A stretch of 64,000 nt of DNA, from the NCBI GenBank assembly GCA_016716435.1, contig JADJWI010000008.1, positions 1,307,501 through 1,371,500 on the forward strand, given 5' to 3'. The position numbers were made by a program, and so were the translations under genes. Origin of the DNA: Acidobacteriota bacterium (GTDB taxonomy: Bacteria; Acidobacteriota; Blastocatellia; Pyrinomonadales; Pyrinomonadaceae). The stretch's first letter is position 1. The number at the start of each line of letters is the position of its first letter. A model generated the notes under the pieces. The model saw nothing but the letters and a program-made list of their open reading frames with translations, did no database searches and was not told where the DNA came from. Of the stretch, positions 42,918 through 52,377 are shown one piece after another.

Positions 42918-44186
42918 ATGTTGAATCGAACATTTGCAGGAGTCTTGATCTTAGTATTGGCGGCGGGCCCGATCTTCGCCGATTACAAGATCTCACAACA
43001 GACGGTCATAGAGACTATGACTTTTGAATCTACTACTTACTCAAAAGGCGTTCGCCAACGTCGTGAACAGAAGATCGATTTCGGCGGTGACGCTGAGAAA
43101 GCGGCGATCATGGCGAACGCAATGCCAAATTTCATCGAAATTTCTCAGTGTGACCTGAAACAGGATGTTACTTTGAGCGAGGCAAAGAAGTCCTACTTTA
43201 TCGATTATTACGACTGGTCTAGCCTGCCGCCCGAAGTCAGAAAACGCCGGCCGAATCAAAAGATCGAGATCAAGGGAACCGTAACCGTGTCTTCGACTGT
43301 TACGGATTCGGGAAAGTCTCAAACGATGTTCGGCTTCAAGGCGAGATGGCTAAAAAGCGTGACTGCCTTCGATCAATCGGCGGATTCTTGTGATGGACGA
43401 AAGAATGTCAAGATCGAAACCGAAGGCTGGTTTATCGATCTATCCCTCGATCAACAATCGTGCAAAGTACCTCGGGCTCCGGTAGAGGTCGGTGGATTTT
43501 GTCGGCCCAAACTTGTTCTTAAAGCGGCTCAAGACCCCGGTTTTCTTCTCGAAGGCACGACGAAGATCTATGACAACGATAAACTCCAAGGTACAACTAA
43601 CATCAAAACGACCGCCCTTTCCCGAGCGACGCTTGACCCCGCCTTGTTCGAAATTCCCAAAGATTGGACGGAAGTTGATGCGCTTTCCGAATTGATGCCG
43701 GGTTTTTCGAATGTCGCGCGGGATAATTCCGCCACCACGATTATCGGCAACTCAAATAGAAGCTCTTCAGTGAAAACCATCGCGGTCGACTTCTTTTCAG
43801 GCAATGCGTCCAAGGTCGATCAGGCCGAACTGCGGAGCTATATTTCACAAAGAGTTTCCGCGGCCGGGATGAGCGGTTTTCCGATCAACTCACAAGCCGA
43901 AATATCCTCGGGGAAATTTGCCAACGTCATAGGCGTTGAGCTTAAAAAGGTCAAAGAATCCGGCGGAGCAAAGATCGGCGGACTGTTTGGTAAAGTCACG
44001 GGCAACAGCGATGTTGTCAAACTCGGCGATTCCGAAGCCGAGATCGTGGTTACTATCTACGGCGCTGATGGCAAGACCGTGGTTGCCAGCATGGCCGCAA
44101 CCGAAAAGGTGAAGGGTAAAGGAACCGATGCGGTTAAGGCCGCACTTGATAAGGTTCTTGGCAGCCTGTTGGATAAGATCAAATAG
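42918..44186 (+). CDS. Secreted protein of unknown family, 422 residues
   Basis: Not recognised. A signal peptide (MLNRTFAGVLILVLAAGPIF, ending AD) precedes a beta-rich domain (about 25-260) with KISQQTVIETMTF and an ALFEIPKDWTEVDALSE segment reminiscent of DUF4412-like periplasmic proteins. A C-terminal part (about 290-420) contains GKFANVIGVELKKVKESGG and VVASMAATEKVKGKGTDAVK. It opens the plus-strand secreted cluster, divergent from the sigma factor gene. Confidence 0.7.
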   Translation: MLNRTFAGVLILVLAAGPIFADYKISQQTVIETMTFESTTYSKGVRQRREQKIDFGGDAEKAAIMANAMPNFIEISQCDLKQDVTLSEAKKSYFIDYYDWSSLPPEVRKRRPNQKIEIKGTVTVSSTVTDSGKSQTMFGFKARWLKSVTAFDQSADSCDGRKNVKIETEGWFIDLSLDQQSCKVPRAPVEVGGFCRPKLVLKAAQDPGFLLEGTTKIYDNDKLQGTTNIKTTALSRATLDPALFEIPKDWTEVDALSELMPGFSNVARDNSATTIIGNSNRSSSVKTIAVDFFSGNASKVDQAELRSYISQRVSAAGMSGFPINSQAEISSGKFANVIGVELKKVKESGGAKIGGLFGKVTGNSDVVKLGDSEAEIVVTIYGADGKTVVASMAATEKVKGKGTDAVKAALDKVLGSLLDKIK

Positions 44187-44271
44187 CAGATCATGAGGGT
44201 AGTGTTTTCCGTGACCACAGCTACTTTTGGATACAAACTTCGGGAAGCTTTCGGGGATGAGGAACAAAACC

Positions 44272-46428
44272 ATGAATCGAATTTCTACCTTAACTCTAGT
44301 CCTTCTGACCGTCGCGAGCTTTAATTCGATCCTCGCGCAACGCACGACGACGAGTGCTCCGCCGCCGGACCCGAAACTGGAAATACTTGAAAGCAAGAAT
44401 CCGCTCGATAAATTCTCCGAAAAAGGGTTGCCCGAAGCATATATCATCGGAAAAAATCGATCAGACGAACTTGCGGAATGGCTAGCCAAAGAAATCTTGA
44501 AACATGACAACGAATCGCTTTCGAAGATGATCGCCGCTCTGCAAAAGGCCGGTTTCTACATCATTGACCGAAACCAGAAGATCCTCTATCAACCGACTTC
44601 CTCCTACGATATGGAGATGTCGTTCTATGACTTTGAGGTAGCCGGAATGCTCAGGGCGTCCGCGATGGGGTCGACCACGACGATCAAAAAGATGGCTGAG
44701 GTTCTCTCGCAGAACAACCGCCAGGTTCCGGCCGAAAACCTCGGGAAAACGATCTTGGAGGACCTGCGAAAAGCCAATACGTCAAAAGATATGCGAATCC
44801 GTTTTGCGGCAAAATTGATTTTTGCGCTCGGCAAACATTCATCTAAACCCGTCGATTTAAACCTAACTTCGCCGGAAACCTCACTGATAAACCTGATACA
44901 GGCCTCTTTGATCGAGCGTATTTTACTTGGAGATCTGATCGATACTTATTCCACACTCGTTGCCGGATCGTATCGGAATGGGAACCTGTTCCGCGAAAAT
45001 ACGTTTCGTTTTGTTAATGCTAGTTTCCTAAATAGCAGCAATAGCTGCGACTCGTGGGACGATCTGACAACACTTCGAAACACCGGAAAGAACGCCTATA
45101 GATCGGTCGAGAAACTTGCGATCTTTGAACGAACTCTGGATGAGTGCGAGATGCTCGGAGATCAAAGAGCGATCGCCGAATGCAAGTCACGCAAAGCAAA
45201 CCAAACATATCAAGCTTTCCGCCGGCAGTTTCTTGAGAGCTTCGGAAAGGGGCTAAGATTTGTGGTTATTTCAATGGCGTCGAATAAGTTGAGAGCAGCA
45301 TCGCAGAAGATAAATATCGAGCTAAGGGCCCAGGATCCGATCCCGCTTGTGAGAACCAAATCGGCCGTCAATGCAGGAGAAACTCGCGATGTAAACGCGA
45401 AGTTTACAATTGAATGGGCGAAGGCGGAGAATGCGGCTCAGGCCGGGTGTTTAGACAATCTGGTCGCTGATTCTAATCCGAAGTTCGACATTCTCGAATC
45501 CCCTTCGCTGGAAGGAAAAAAGGTCGAGTGGATACTACTTGCGGAGGATGCTGAGTATTTAGGGGACGATTCAGTCAAGTTGAGCACACAGACCGATAAG
45601 CTGCTAGGTCAGGCGGGCGAAAGCACGGTCAGCGTCGTCGGCAAGCCTCAGTCGGAAGACCTAACCAACAGGAAGACATATGCCACGCCGCACACCGCTT
45701 ATCTTATGGTAACGATCGGCGAGAATGGGACGGTTCTAGGTTCGAAAGGCATTCGTATTCCGGTCCGGGACTGGATCCCATGCACGGATGATTGGAGCGG
45801 AACGATCGAATATGAACGTAGTTACGAGAAGACGTACATCATGAAATCTACCCGGCAAAGCAACGGTAACGGAACGGGCGACGGCATAAGAAAATACAAA
45901 TTCATCGAGGAGGCTCAGATCAAACTCAACCCGCGCAAACCAGAAGAAATGAAAACTAAGCCCCCGAAACCAGCAAACATGTACATCTTTTATCTATTGG
46001 AAGATATTTTTGAGGGCGTGCGTGAGAACGATCCATGTTGCGGAAAATCCGAAGGCAGCTTTACCACAAAGTTCAGAAAAGGGAGAAAGGAGTGGTTCAC
46101 AGGACCGTTGCAGAGACCTTTCATGGTGAGTCATCGGTACGGCGAACGTGATTACAGCTTAGGATTTAACTCATCGACCGGTAGCTTCAAAATGACCGAA
46201 CTCAATATCGATGAAGTTATCGACACAAACTGCGACCTTGAAGAACTTACCCCGCTTGATCAACGTGAGAGGATCAACTCATCCTTCGATATGATCCTAG
46301 AATCCGGCCGGTACGGACAGAGATACGTCGGCACGGCGGGCGAAGGATTCTACGGCACAAAAGTTTTGAATCCGCCGGACGGCACAAAAATAACTTGGAA
46401 ATGGAATCTCTACCGCTGCCGAGATTGA
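44272..46428 (+). CDS. Large secreted protein of unknown family
   Basis: Not recognised; 718 residues from ATG 44272 (MNRISTLTLVLLTVASFNSI, signal peptide ending ILAQ). ATG 44257 in the same frame is an alternative start, and the frame extends to 44227. The N-terminal half is helical (about 50-340), and the second half (about 350-718) is strand-rich with several Cys residues (CTDDWSG, NDPCCGKSEG), suggesting disulfide-bonded extracellular domains. It starts 85 bases after the previous gene and ends 12 bases before the next. Confidence 0.65.
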   Translation: MNRISTLTLVLLTVASFNSILAQRTTTSAPPPDPKLEILESKNPLDKFSEKGLPEAYIIGKNRSDELAEWLAKEILKHDNESLSKMIAALQKAGFYIIDRNQKILYQPTSSYDMEMSFYDFEVAGMLRASAMGSTTTIKKMAEVLSQNNRQVPAENLGKTILEDLRKANTSKDMRIRFAAKLIFALGKHSSKPVDLNLTSPETSLINLIQASLIERILLGDLIDTYSTLVAGSYRNGNLFRENTFRFVNASFLNSSNSCDSWDDLTTLRNTGKNAYRSVEKLAIFERTLDECEMLGDQRAIAECKSRKANQTYQAFRRQFLESFGKGLRFVVISMASNKLRAASQKINIELRAQDPIPLVRTKSAVNAGETRDVNAKFTIEWAKAENAAQAGCLDNLVADSNPKFDILESPSLEGKKVEWILLAEDAEYLGDDSVKLSTQTDKLLGQAGESTVSVVGKPQSEDLTNRKTYATPHTAYLMVTIGENGTVLGSKGIRIPVRDWIPCTDDWSGTIEYERSYEKTYIMKSTRQSNGNGTGDGIRKYKFIEEAQIKLNPRKPEEMKTKPPKPANMYIFYLLEDIFEGVRENDPCCGKSEGSFTTKFRKGRKEWFTGPLQRPFMVSHRYGERDYSLGFNSSTGSFKMTELNIDEVIDTNCDLEELTPLDQRERINSSFDMILESGRYGQRYVGTAGEGFYGTKVLNPPDGTKITWKWNLYRCRD

Positions 46429-46440
46429 TAAACGAAAGGC

Positions 46441-48351
46441 ATGAAAGAGGAAATAGTGAAGACCCAGACCCATATACGATTATTTCTCATCAACTTGTTC
46501 ATCTTGGCCGGTTTTCATCCAGCCTTCGCCCAGTCGTTTTGCGATGCGGCCGGTGACCTGGCAGCAGACAACGCGTCATTGCCATGGAAACTTCGGACTG
46601 AAACAAAGACCGGCACCTGGGCGACCGCGATGAAGCCGGTAATTCAAGAAATGCGAAGGCTGTTTCCTGAACCGCCAAAAGGCCTACAGGTCACCTACGG
46701 CATATTCGATGCAATGGGCATACAGACTTCACCGAAAAATGCACGTCAGTATTATGAAGGCTTTTTCATGATAAAGGACATTGTCTGCTACACGCATCAA
46801 GGAAAAAACGTCATCGGACCCGAAGGGGAAACGGGAAACTGGATCTACTTTCGCGTAAATGATTTCAAGGGCTTTGCCGTAAACGGAAACTCCGGTGATC
46901 TGGTGCTCGCGGGAACTGAATTGCGTTTGAATATGAGTGGAGATATCCGTATCGAAGAAAACAAGAATGGGATGCGAAGCATTTATTTCTTTAACGAAAA
47001 TGACGAACAACAATTCTCGGGCTGGTATTTTTCCGAAAGGAAAGCATTGCCTTACCGTCGTGTAACCAGAGAGGAGTTTGCCCGGTCTTATCGCGAGTAT
47101 TGGCTCAAAAAGATCGACGGAGAGATTAACCGGCTTGAAGGGGTTCTGGCTACCTCGCAAAGAACTTTCACGCGCGTTTCGGCCGAAAGGGGAATTATGA
47201 CCGATGCCGAAAAGCAGAGATTCTTCCAAAGTCTTCGTGAAGGCGATCAGAAAACGCAACAGGCGATCGATCAATATAAGGCCCGACGCAGCGATGCGAT
47301 CCGGTTCACGGATGTTGTAGCGAAGTCGCCCGATAGTGGCTCCGAGGCTTTTGTTGCAAACTTCAACGAGATCCTAAATCAGCCGAGCGAAATTCGATTC
47401 GGGAGCGGGAAAGGAAAGGGAAAATTTGTTTACGTAGCGAATCCGGCGTTCTACGATCCCAGATTGCCGAAATGGAAGCCGCAGGTCATAACTGTCGAAC
47501 TCCGGCGGCAGGATACGTCGCCCGCAAAAACGGCATTTACCAATAAATTCGAAGACGAGTTTGATTTCAACGTCATCCGTAAAATGGTCGGGATGAGTCC
47601 GCTGCCGAAGCCGCCGACGATCACGGGCATGGGCGATACGCCGGTTCGGGAAACCGGACGGCCTGTCACCAAGAACTCGTCGAACGCGGAAAACGGCGCC
47701 GGATTTTTCGAAGATTTTGCCGATTCCGCTATCGGGCAGGCCCCGGCCAAATGGACGCTTAGCAACAATACGGGCATCGTCAAGAAGAATCCTGGACAGT
47801 CCGGAAACTGGCTTGCGATGAGCAAAGAAGGGTTGTTCTTCCCCGATTACGCGGTTCTGGCCCTGCCGAATAGTTTTACTGTGGAGTTTGATGTCACTTG
47901 GACCAAGAACATCTCGTACTACAGCCCGAGTTTCTATTTTCACCTCGGAGCGGCCCCGTACGACAACACTCTGAAACGCTACGACCGAGCGCTTGTTAAT
48001 CTAAATGCCTACACGTCGTCGCGAATGGAGCGTGTCGCTCTCTGGATCGATCCGCACTGGAACAACGAACACGGCCGTTACGGCCTGCAGGTCTTTGACG
48101 CACGCGGCGGCTATAAACTTGATAAAGCCGATAAAACGAAGATCTATTTCAAAGATAAAAATCTCGTCAAGGTAAAACTCGTCCGCCAGGGATCGCTGCT
48201 TTCGATCTTTTTTAACGGAACGAAAATGTCCGAGGACGCCGTGCTGAGCGAGAATATTCGCTGGAACTTTTTCGGCTTCGGCGTCGACAACGCTCCGAAC
48301 GCCGACCCGAGCGATGAATTTTACGTGAGCAATATTCGCTTGTCGAAGTAA
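46441..48351 (+). CDS. Secreted protein with a C-terminal LamG/jelly-roll-like domain
   Basis: 636 residues. A signal peptide (about 1-30, ending AFAQ) is followed by an N-terminal domain with two Cys and a helical linker (about 210-290). The C-terminal region (about 425-636) begins FFEDFADSAIGQAPAKW and contains NSFTVEFDVTW, KVKLVRQGSLLSIFFNGTKM and DEFYVSNIRLSK, the strand pattern of a concanavalin/LamG-type fold also seen in some OmpA-associated proteins. No catalytic residues are evident. Likely a surface carbohydrate- or matrix-binding protein. Confidence 0.65.
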   Translation: MKEEIVKTQTHIRLFLINLFILAGFHPAFAQSFCDAAGDLAADNASLPWKLRTETKTGTWATAMKPVIQEMRRLFPEPPKGLQVTYGIFDAMGIQTSPKNARQYYEGFFMIKDIVCYTHQGKNVIGPEGETGNWIYFRVNDFKGFAVNGNSGDLVLAGTELRLNMSGDIRIEENKNGMRSIYFFNENDEQQFSGWYFSERKALPYRRVTREEFARSYREYWLKKIDGEINRLEGVLATSQRTFTRVSAERGIMTDAEKQRFFQSLREGDQKTQQAIDQYKARRSDAIRFTDVVAKSPDSGSEAFVANFNEILNQPSEIRFGSGKGKGKFVYVANPAFYDPRLPKWKPQVITVELRRQDTSPAKTAFTNKFEDEFDFNVIRKMVGMSPLPKPPTITGMGDTPVRETGRPVTKNSSNAENGAGFFEDFADSAIGQAPAKWTLSNNTGIVKKNPGQSGNWLAMSKEGLFFPDYAVLALPNSFTVEFDVTWTKNISYYSPSFYFHLGAAPYDNTLKRYDRALVNLNAYTSSRMERVALWIDPHWNNEHGRYGLQVFDARGGYKLDKADKTKIYFKDKNLVKVKLVRQGSLLSIFFNGTKMSEDAVLSENIRWNFFGFGVDNAPNADPSDEFYVSNIRLSK

Positions 48352-48451
48352 TAAATGGCAGAAATGCGACTGTTAAGGAGCGTGTTTCTTCGGTCGATCA
48401 AAAAGCAAAACACGATTCCTGACCGTCGAGCTTCCGCCTAAGAGGAAAGTT

Positions 48452-50104
48452 ATGAAAAATCAACATTATTTGACGCTAATTTTTACGATCATGCTGATGA
48501 CTATTGGTTTGCAAGCCCAAACCTACAATTCAAACGCAGGCGGTTACAACGGCGGTTACGGGCAAGTATATCAATCATTTGGGCTCGCCCAAGCGACCAT
48601 CAGTATGCAGCAAAATACCCAAATGCAAATTCAAAAACTGATGATGCAGCAGGCGATGGAAAAGAAATTCGGGAAAGCCGCGGTCGCAAAGGTGCAATCA
48701 GGTTCGAATACGAAAACCGCAACGAGAGGTCCCGCATTTTTCACGCCCGTTTCAAAAAGCGACAATTTCAAGATTATCGCTGATTCGGTCGGGCAAGACG
48801 CCGAACAAAGAACTCTCTTTAAGCAGCTTTTTAGCGAAGCCAAGAAAGGATTTGACGCTGAAATGGCACCGAAAGGCAGAAAAAATAATCTCGCCGCCGC
48901 AATGACCTTTTTTATCGCTTCTACTGTCACTGTTTACAATGACGATCCCGAACCAAGCGATGAGGCGACCGAAAATCTCTTTCAGGCGCTCACCGCGATG
49001 TATGAAGAAACGCCCGGAATGACGGAAGTTCCGAATAGAGACAAACAGTTTCTGCACGACGCTTTTGTTAGCTTTAGTGCAATCCCTTTGACATTTTACA
49101 TGGCGGCAAAAGAAAAAGATGATGCCGAAATGATGAAATTAGCGAAAGTAACAGCTGGTGCGTTGCTTCTCGAGATCTTGAAGATCAATCCAAATGACGT
49201 TCGTTTTGAAGGCAGTACTTTGAAGTTAAAAACCGCTCCTTCATCGAACGAAGCTCCTCAAAACACGGCTCCGCAACAGACTTCGAGTGGTTACGGAATC
49301 ACAAAATTCACCACCACTTTTGATGATGGTTGGGTGGCAACCCCGTTGAGTGATTATGTTGGCGTTGAAAAGGATGGCGTCGAAGTTCGACTTTACTTTC
49401 CTGATGCACGGATCGACGGCAATAGGCCGCAGAACACTAACAATTTTGAGCCTTATTACTGGGATGTGTTTGTGAAATCGTCATTTAATGTCAAACAAGC
49501 TTTCGTCCGTGAAAAAGAGCAGTACAGCATGGGTCAATCGGACAACTACGAAGCCGCAGCCACCGATAAACAAACGGGTAAAAGCCGTTATGTCGGTATG
49601 GGTCTCGCTTTTTTCAACGGAAGCTGCTGGACGATTGTCGTTAACGCACCGGACAGGAAAACTTATTATTCGATGTTCCCGAACGATTCGAGCCTTAAAC
49701 AGATGCTCAACTACAATAAGTTTGGCGTTGCAGAAGAGGATTTGATCGGTAAATGGAGCAGTTTTGATGCCGCCAGCATTCAGTTTTACAACATCTATTC
49801 GGGTGACCTAGCAGGAATGGCAACTGCTTCGACAAATGATTCCTTTGTTTTCTACGGCAACGGAACCTATCAGAGCGAGCACGCCGGAACCAGCACTTTC
49901 CGTGGGTCTTTGGCTCATGGCAAATCCAACTACAGAGGAACTTTTCGTGCAAACGACTGGAATTTAACCTTATCCAACCGCGGAGCAAATGATCCCGGGG
50001 AATTCTCCTCCCAATTTGAAGCCGTAAAAGGCGGTTTTATGTTGAATCTTGTGAGTAAGAAATTTAGTGGTATGAAAATGAGTCTTTACAAAATCAAACA
50101 GTAG
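48452..50104 (+). CDS. Secreted protein, paralogue 1 of a tandem pair
   Basis: 550 residues: signal peptide (about 1-23, ending LQAQ), a Gly/Tyr/Asn/Gln-rich segment (NAGGYNGGYGQVYQSFGLAQ), then a conserved helical domain (FKIIADSVGQDAEQRTLFKQ ... GRKNNLAAAMTFFIASTVTV ... ALLLEILKINPNDVRFEG). A low-complexity linker and a beta-rich C-terminal domain (about 285-550) follow. It resembles proteins annotated DUF6683, though this is from memory. The neighbour at 50194 has the same plan throughout, and this copy is visibly more AT-rich. Confidence 0.75.
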   Translation: MKNQHYLTLIFTIMLMTIGLQAQTYNSNAGGYNGGYGQVYQSFGLAQATISMQQNTQMQIQKLMMQQAMEKKFGKAAVAKVQSGSNTKTATRGPAFFTPVSKSDNFKIIADSVGQDAEQRTLFKQLFSEAKKGFDAEMAPKGRKNNLAAAMTFFIASTVTVYNDDPEPSDEATENLFQALTAMYEETPGMTEVPNRDKQFLHDAFVSFSAIPLTFYMAAKEKDDAEMMKLAKVTAGALLLEILKINPNDVRFEGSTLKLKTAPSSNEAPQNTAPQQTSSGYGITKFTTTFDDGWVATPLSDYVGVEKDGVEVRLYFPDARIDGNRPQNTNNFEPYYWDVFVKSSFNVKQAFVREKEQYSMGQSDNYEAAATDKQTGKSRYVGMGLAFFNGSCWTIVVNAPDRKTYYSMFPNDSSLKQMLNYNKFGVAEEDLIGKWSSFDAASIQFYNIYSGDLAGMATASTNDSFVFYGNGTYQSEHAGTSTFRGSLAHGKSNYRGTFRANDWNLTLSNRGANDPGEFSSQFEAVKGGFMLNLVSKKFSGMKMSLYKIKQ

Positions 50105-50193
50105 CCGGAAGGTCCGAATTCGTGCAAACCAAGCGGAACTTGCTAAGGCAAATTGATGCGAATTCATAATTGACAGTTCTTTACGAGGTGAGA

Positions 50194-51810
50194 ATGAAGA
50201 ATCGAAATTTCATTATTTTGACGATACTTTTAGTTTTGGCAGGTATTAGCACAACCAACGCCCAAACCTTAAATTCGGGTGCCGACGGCAACAACGGAGG
50301 TTATGGCCAGGTATATCAATCATCCGGTCTTGCCCAGGCAACGCTGAGCATGCAGCAGAACACGCAGATGCGGATACAGAGTGCGATCTTAGAGCAAGCA
50401 GCCGCGAACGATTCCGGCAAGAACCGTTCGAGTGGGGCCGTTAGTTCAAAGAAGAGTCTCGCATTCTTTACGCCGGACGGAGCGCGAGACAACTTTAAGA
50501 TCATTGCCGACGCGGTCGGCCAAGACGCCGAGCAGCGGACATTGTTTAGACAGCTTTTTGCTGAGACCAGGAAAGGGTTTGACGCCGAGGTCGGCCCGAA
50601 AGGGAGGAAGAATAATCTCGCGGCGGCATTGATGTTCTTTATCGCGACGACGGTCACGGTCTATAACGACGATCCTGAACCGAATGAAGCCTCGCAAGAA
50701 GCTCTGTTTCAAGCCCTTACATCAATGTTTGATGAGACTCCCGAAATGGCGGGTGTTCCTGACAAAGATAAAGAATTCCTGTACGACACTTACGTGAGTT
50801 TTGCGGCAATGCCTTTGGCTTTTTACGTACAAGCCAAGGATTCGAAAGACCCGGAAATGCTAAAGCTGGCAAAGGTCGTTTCCGGCGCGTTGCTGCTAGA
50901 TATCCTGAAGATCAACCCGAACGACGTCCGCTTTGAGGGCAATACCTTGAGGTTCAAGAATGCTTCCGCTTCACAACAGCTGCCGGAGGCACCGGCCTCG
51001 CAGCAGCCCGCAGGCAATTACGGGATCGCTAAATACATAACCAGTTTCGACGACGGCTGGAAGGCGATACCGGTCGGCGACTATGTCCAGCTAAAGCGAA
51101 ACGAAACAGAAATACGGCTTTATCACGTCAACAAAGAATGGGACGATAGTCGGGCAAATACGGTTGAGCCCAACGATCATTACTGGGACAGAACTGTTTC
51201 TCCGTATTTCAATGTAAGCAATATCCAGAACTGGTCGGGAGTTCAATATCCGGTCATCTATTTTCGCCAGGCTGACGCTATTGACAGACAAACCGGCAAG
51301 CGGTCGTTCGTAACGATGAAGATCGTGTACGACGGCGGCGCCCGTGTGATTATTACCATTGCGCCCGATCAGGGTTCGTACAGTCAGCAATTTCCACATC
51401 CCAACGATCTGAACCGAATGCTTGCTTACAATAAGTTCGCGGTATCGGCCCAAGACCTCGTCGGAAGATGGACCGGCGGCGGAGGGGGTGGCGTTGAATA
51501 CTACAACGCATACGGCTACCAGGGCTTGAGTGCGATCTCGACCTCGGACGAATTCGTGTTTGCCGCCGCCGGCAGATACGAAAGCACTCACAACAGCGCC
51601 GGCATGAGCGGCGGCGGTACGAACTTCGCGAAAATACAATATCGCGGCCAGTTCACGGCCGGTGACTGGGAAATTTCCGCAACAAACCGCGTAAGCGGCA
51701 AGACGAAGAAATTCTGGGCACAGTTTCAGGCCGTTCGCGGCGGATTTCTCTTGATCCTTATTGATAGCGATTATGAACCACTGAGGTACACCCTCTACAA
51801 GAAACGATGA
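50194..51810 (+). CDS. Secreted protein, paralogue 2 of a tandem pair
   Basis: 538 residues from ATG 50194 (MKNRNFIILTILLVLAGIST); an in-frame TTG at 50170 is less likely because GAGGTGAG precedes the ATG. It shares the whole architecture of the 48452 gene: GADGNNGGYGQVYQSSGLAQ after the signal peptide, FKIIADAVGQDAEQRTLFRQ, GRKNNLAAALMFFIATTVTV and DILKINPNDVRFEGNTL. The C-terminal beta domain includes a GGGGGVEYYNAYGYQG loop. It arose by tandem duplication followed by divergence. Function unknown. Confidence 0.75.
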   Translation: MKNRNFIILTILLVLAGISTTNAQTLNSGADGNNGGYGQVYQSSGLAQATLSMQQNTQMRIQSAILEQAAANDSGKNRSSGAVSSKKSLAFFTPDGARDNFKIIADAVGQDAEQRTLFRQLFAETRKGFDAEVGPKGRKNNLAAALMFFIATTVTVYNDDPEPNEASQEALFQALTSMFDETPEMAGVPDKDKEFLYDTYVSFAAMPLAFYVQAKDSKDPEMLKLAKVVSGALLLDILKINPNDVRFEGNTLRFKNASASQQLPEAPASQQPAGNYGIAKYITSFDDGWKAIPVGDYVQLKRNETEIRLYHVNKEWDDSRANTVEPNDHYWDRTVSPYFNVSNIQNWSGVQYPVIYFRQADAIDRQTGKRSFVTMKIVYDGGARVIITIAPDQGSYSQQFPHPNDLNRMLAYNKFAVSAQDLVGRWTGGGGGGVEYYNAYGYQGLSAISTSDEFVFAAAGRYESTHNSAGMSGGGTNFAKIQYRGQFTAGDWEISATNRVSGKTKKFWAQFQAVRGGFLLILIDSDYEPLRYTLYKKR

Positions 51811-51957
51811 GTGGCCCCGAGGCCGATCATTTCAGATCTACTTTCAAGAGCTCGCGTTCTGTCTTCGCCGGCAACTGCGAGGAGTCGTCTAAAGGCTCGG
51901 GTTACGGTGCATAACAACTCAGAAAGGCTTCCACGTTTCGAATCGAAGGAGATATTT

Positions 51958-52368
51958 ATGAACATCGTTTCTAGTTGCTCATCATCCGCTCGATACAAAG
52001 ACAACCTCCGCACATTTAGCTCCGGCCTCGACCTGATCCACAGACTGCGGCCTGTATCGTTCAACTGGACGGACGGGGGCTTGGCCGATCTAGGACTCAT
52101 CGCCGAAGAGGTCGCCGCGGCTGAACCGCTACTGACAACGACCAACGCTAAAGGCGAGATCGAGGGCGTCAAATACGACCGCGTCGGTGTGGTTTTGGTC
52201 AATGCTGTCAAAGAACAGCAAACGCAGATCGAAACGCTCGAAGCGAAAGTCGAAGAACAAAACGAGCTTTTGAGAAATCACAAAGCCGAGATCGACGCGC
52301 TCAAAAAGTTTATCTGCAACCAAAATCCGGACGCCGCTTTTTGCGCGGCTAAACCGCAGCCACAATAG
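51958..52368 (+). CDS. Free-standing S74 (endosialidase chaperone) domain protein
   Basis: 136 residues from ATG 51958 with a GAAGGAG ribosome site. It consists only of an intramolecular-chaperone S74 domain: CSSSARYKDNLRTFSSGLDL, LRPVSFNWTDGGLADLG, LIAEEVAAAEPLLTTTN and GVKYDRVGVVLVNAVKEQQT, then a coiled coil and a short Cys-containing tail. The domain is normally the C-terminal, self-cleaving chaperone of trimeric fibres. Its DNA is nearly identical to the 3' part of the next gene (e.g. 52060-52150 against 53815-53905), so it is a partial duplication. It lacks a signal peptide. Confidence 0.75.
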   Translation: MNIVSSCSSSARYKDNLRTFSSGLDLIHRLRPVSFNWTDGGLADLGLIAEEVAAAEPLLTTTNAKGEIEGVKYDRVGVVLVNAVKEQQTQIETLEAKVEEQNELLRNHKAEIDALKKFICNQNPDAAFCAAKPQPQ

Positions 52369-52377
52369 GAGAAAACA

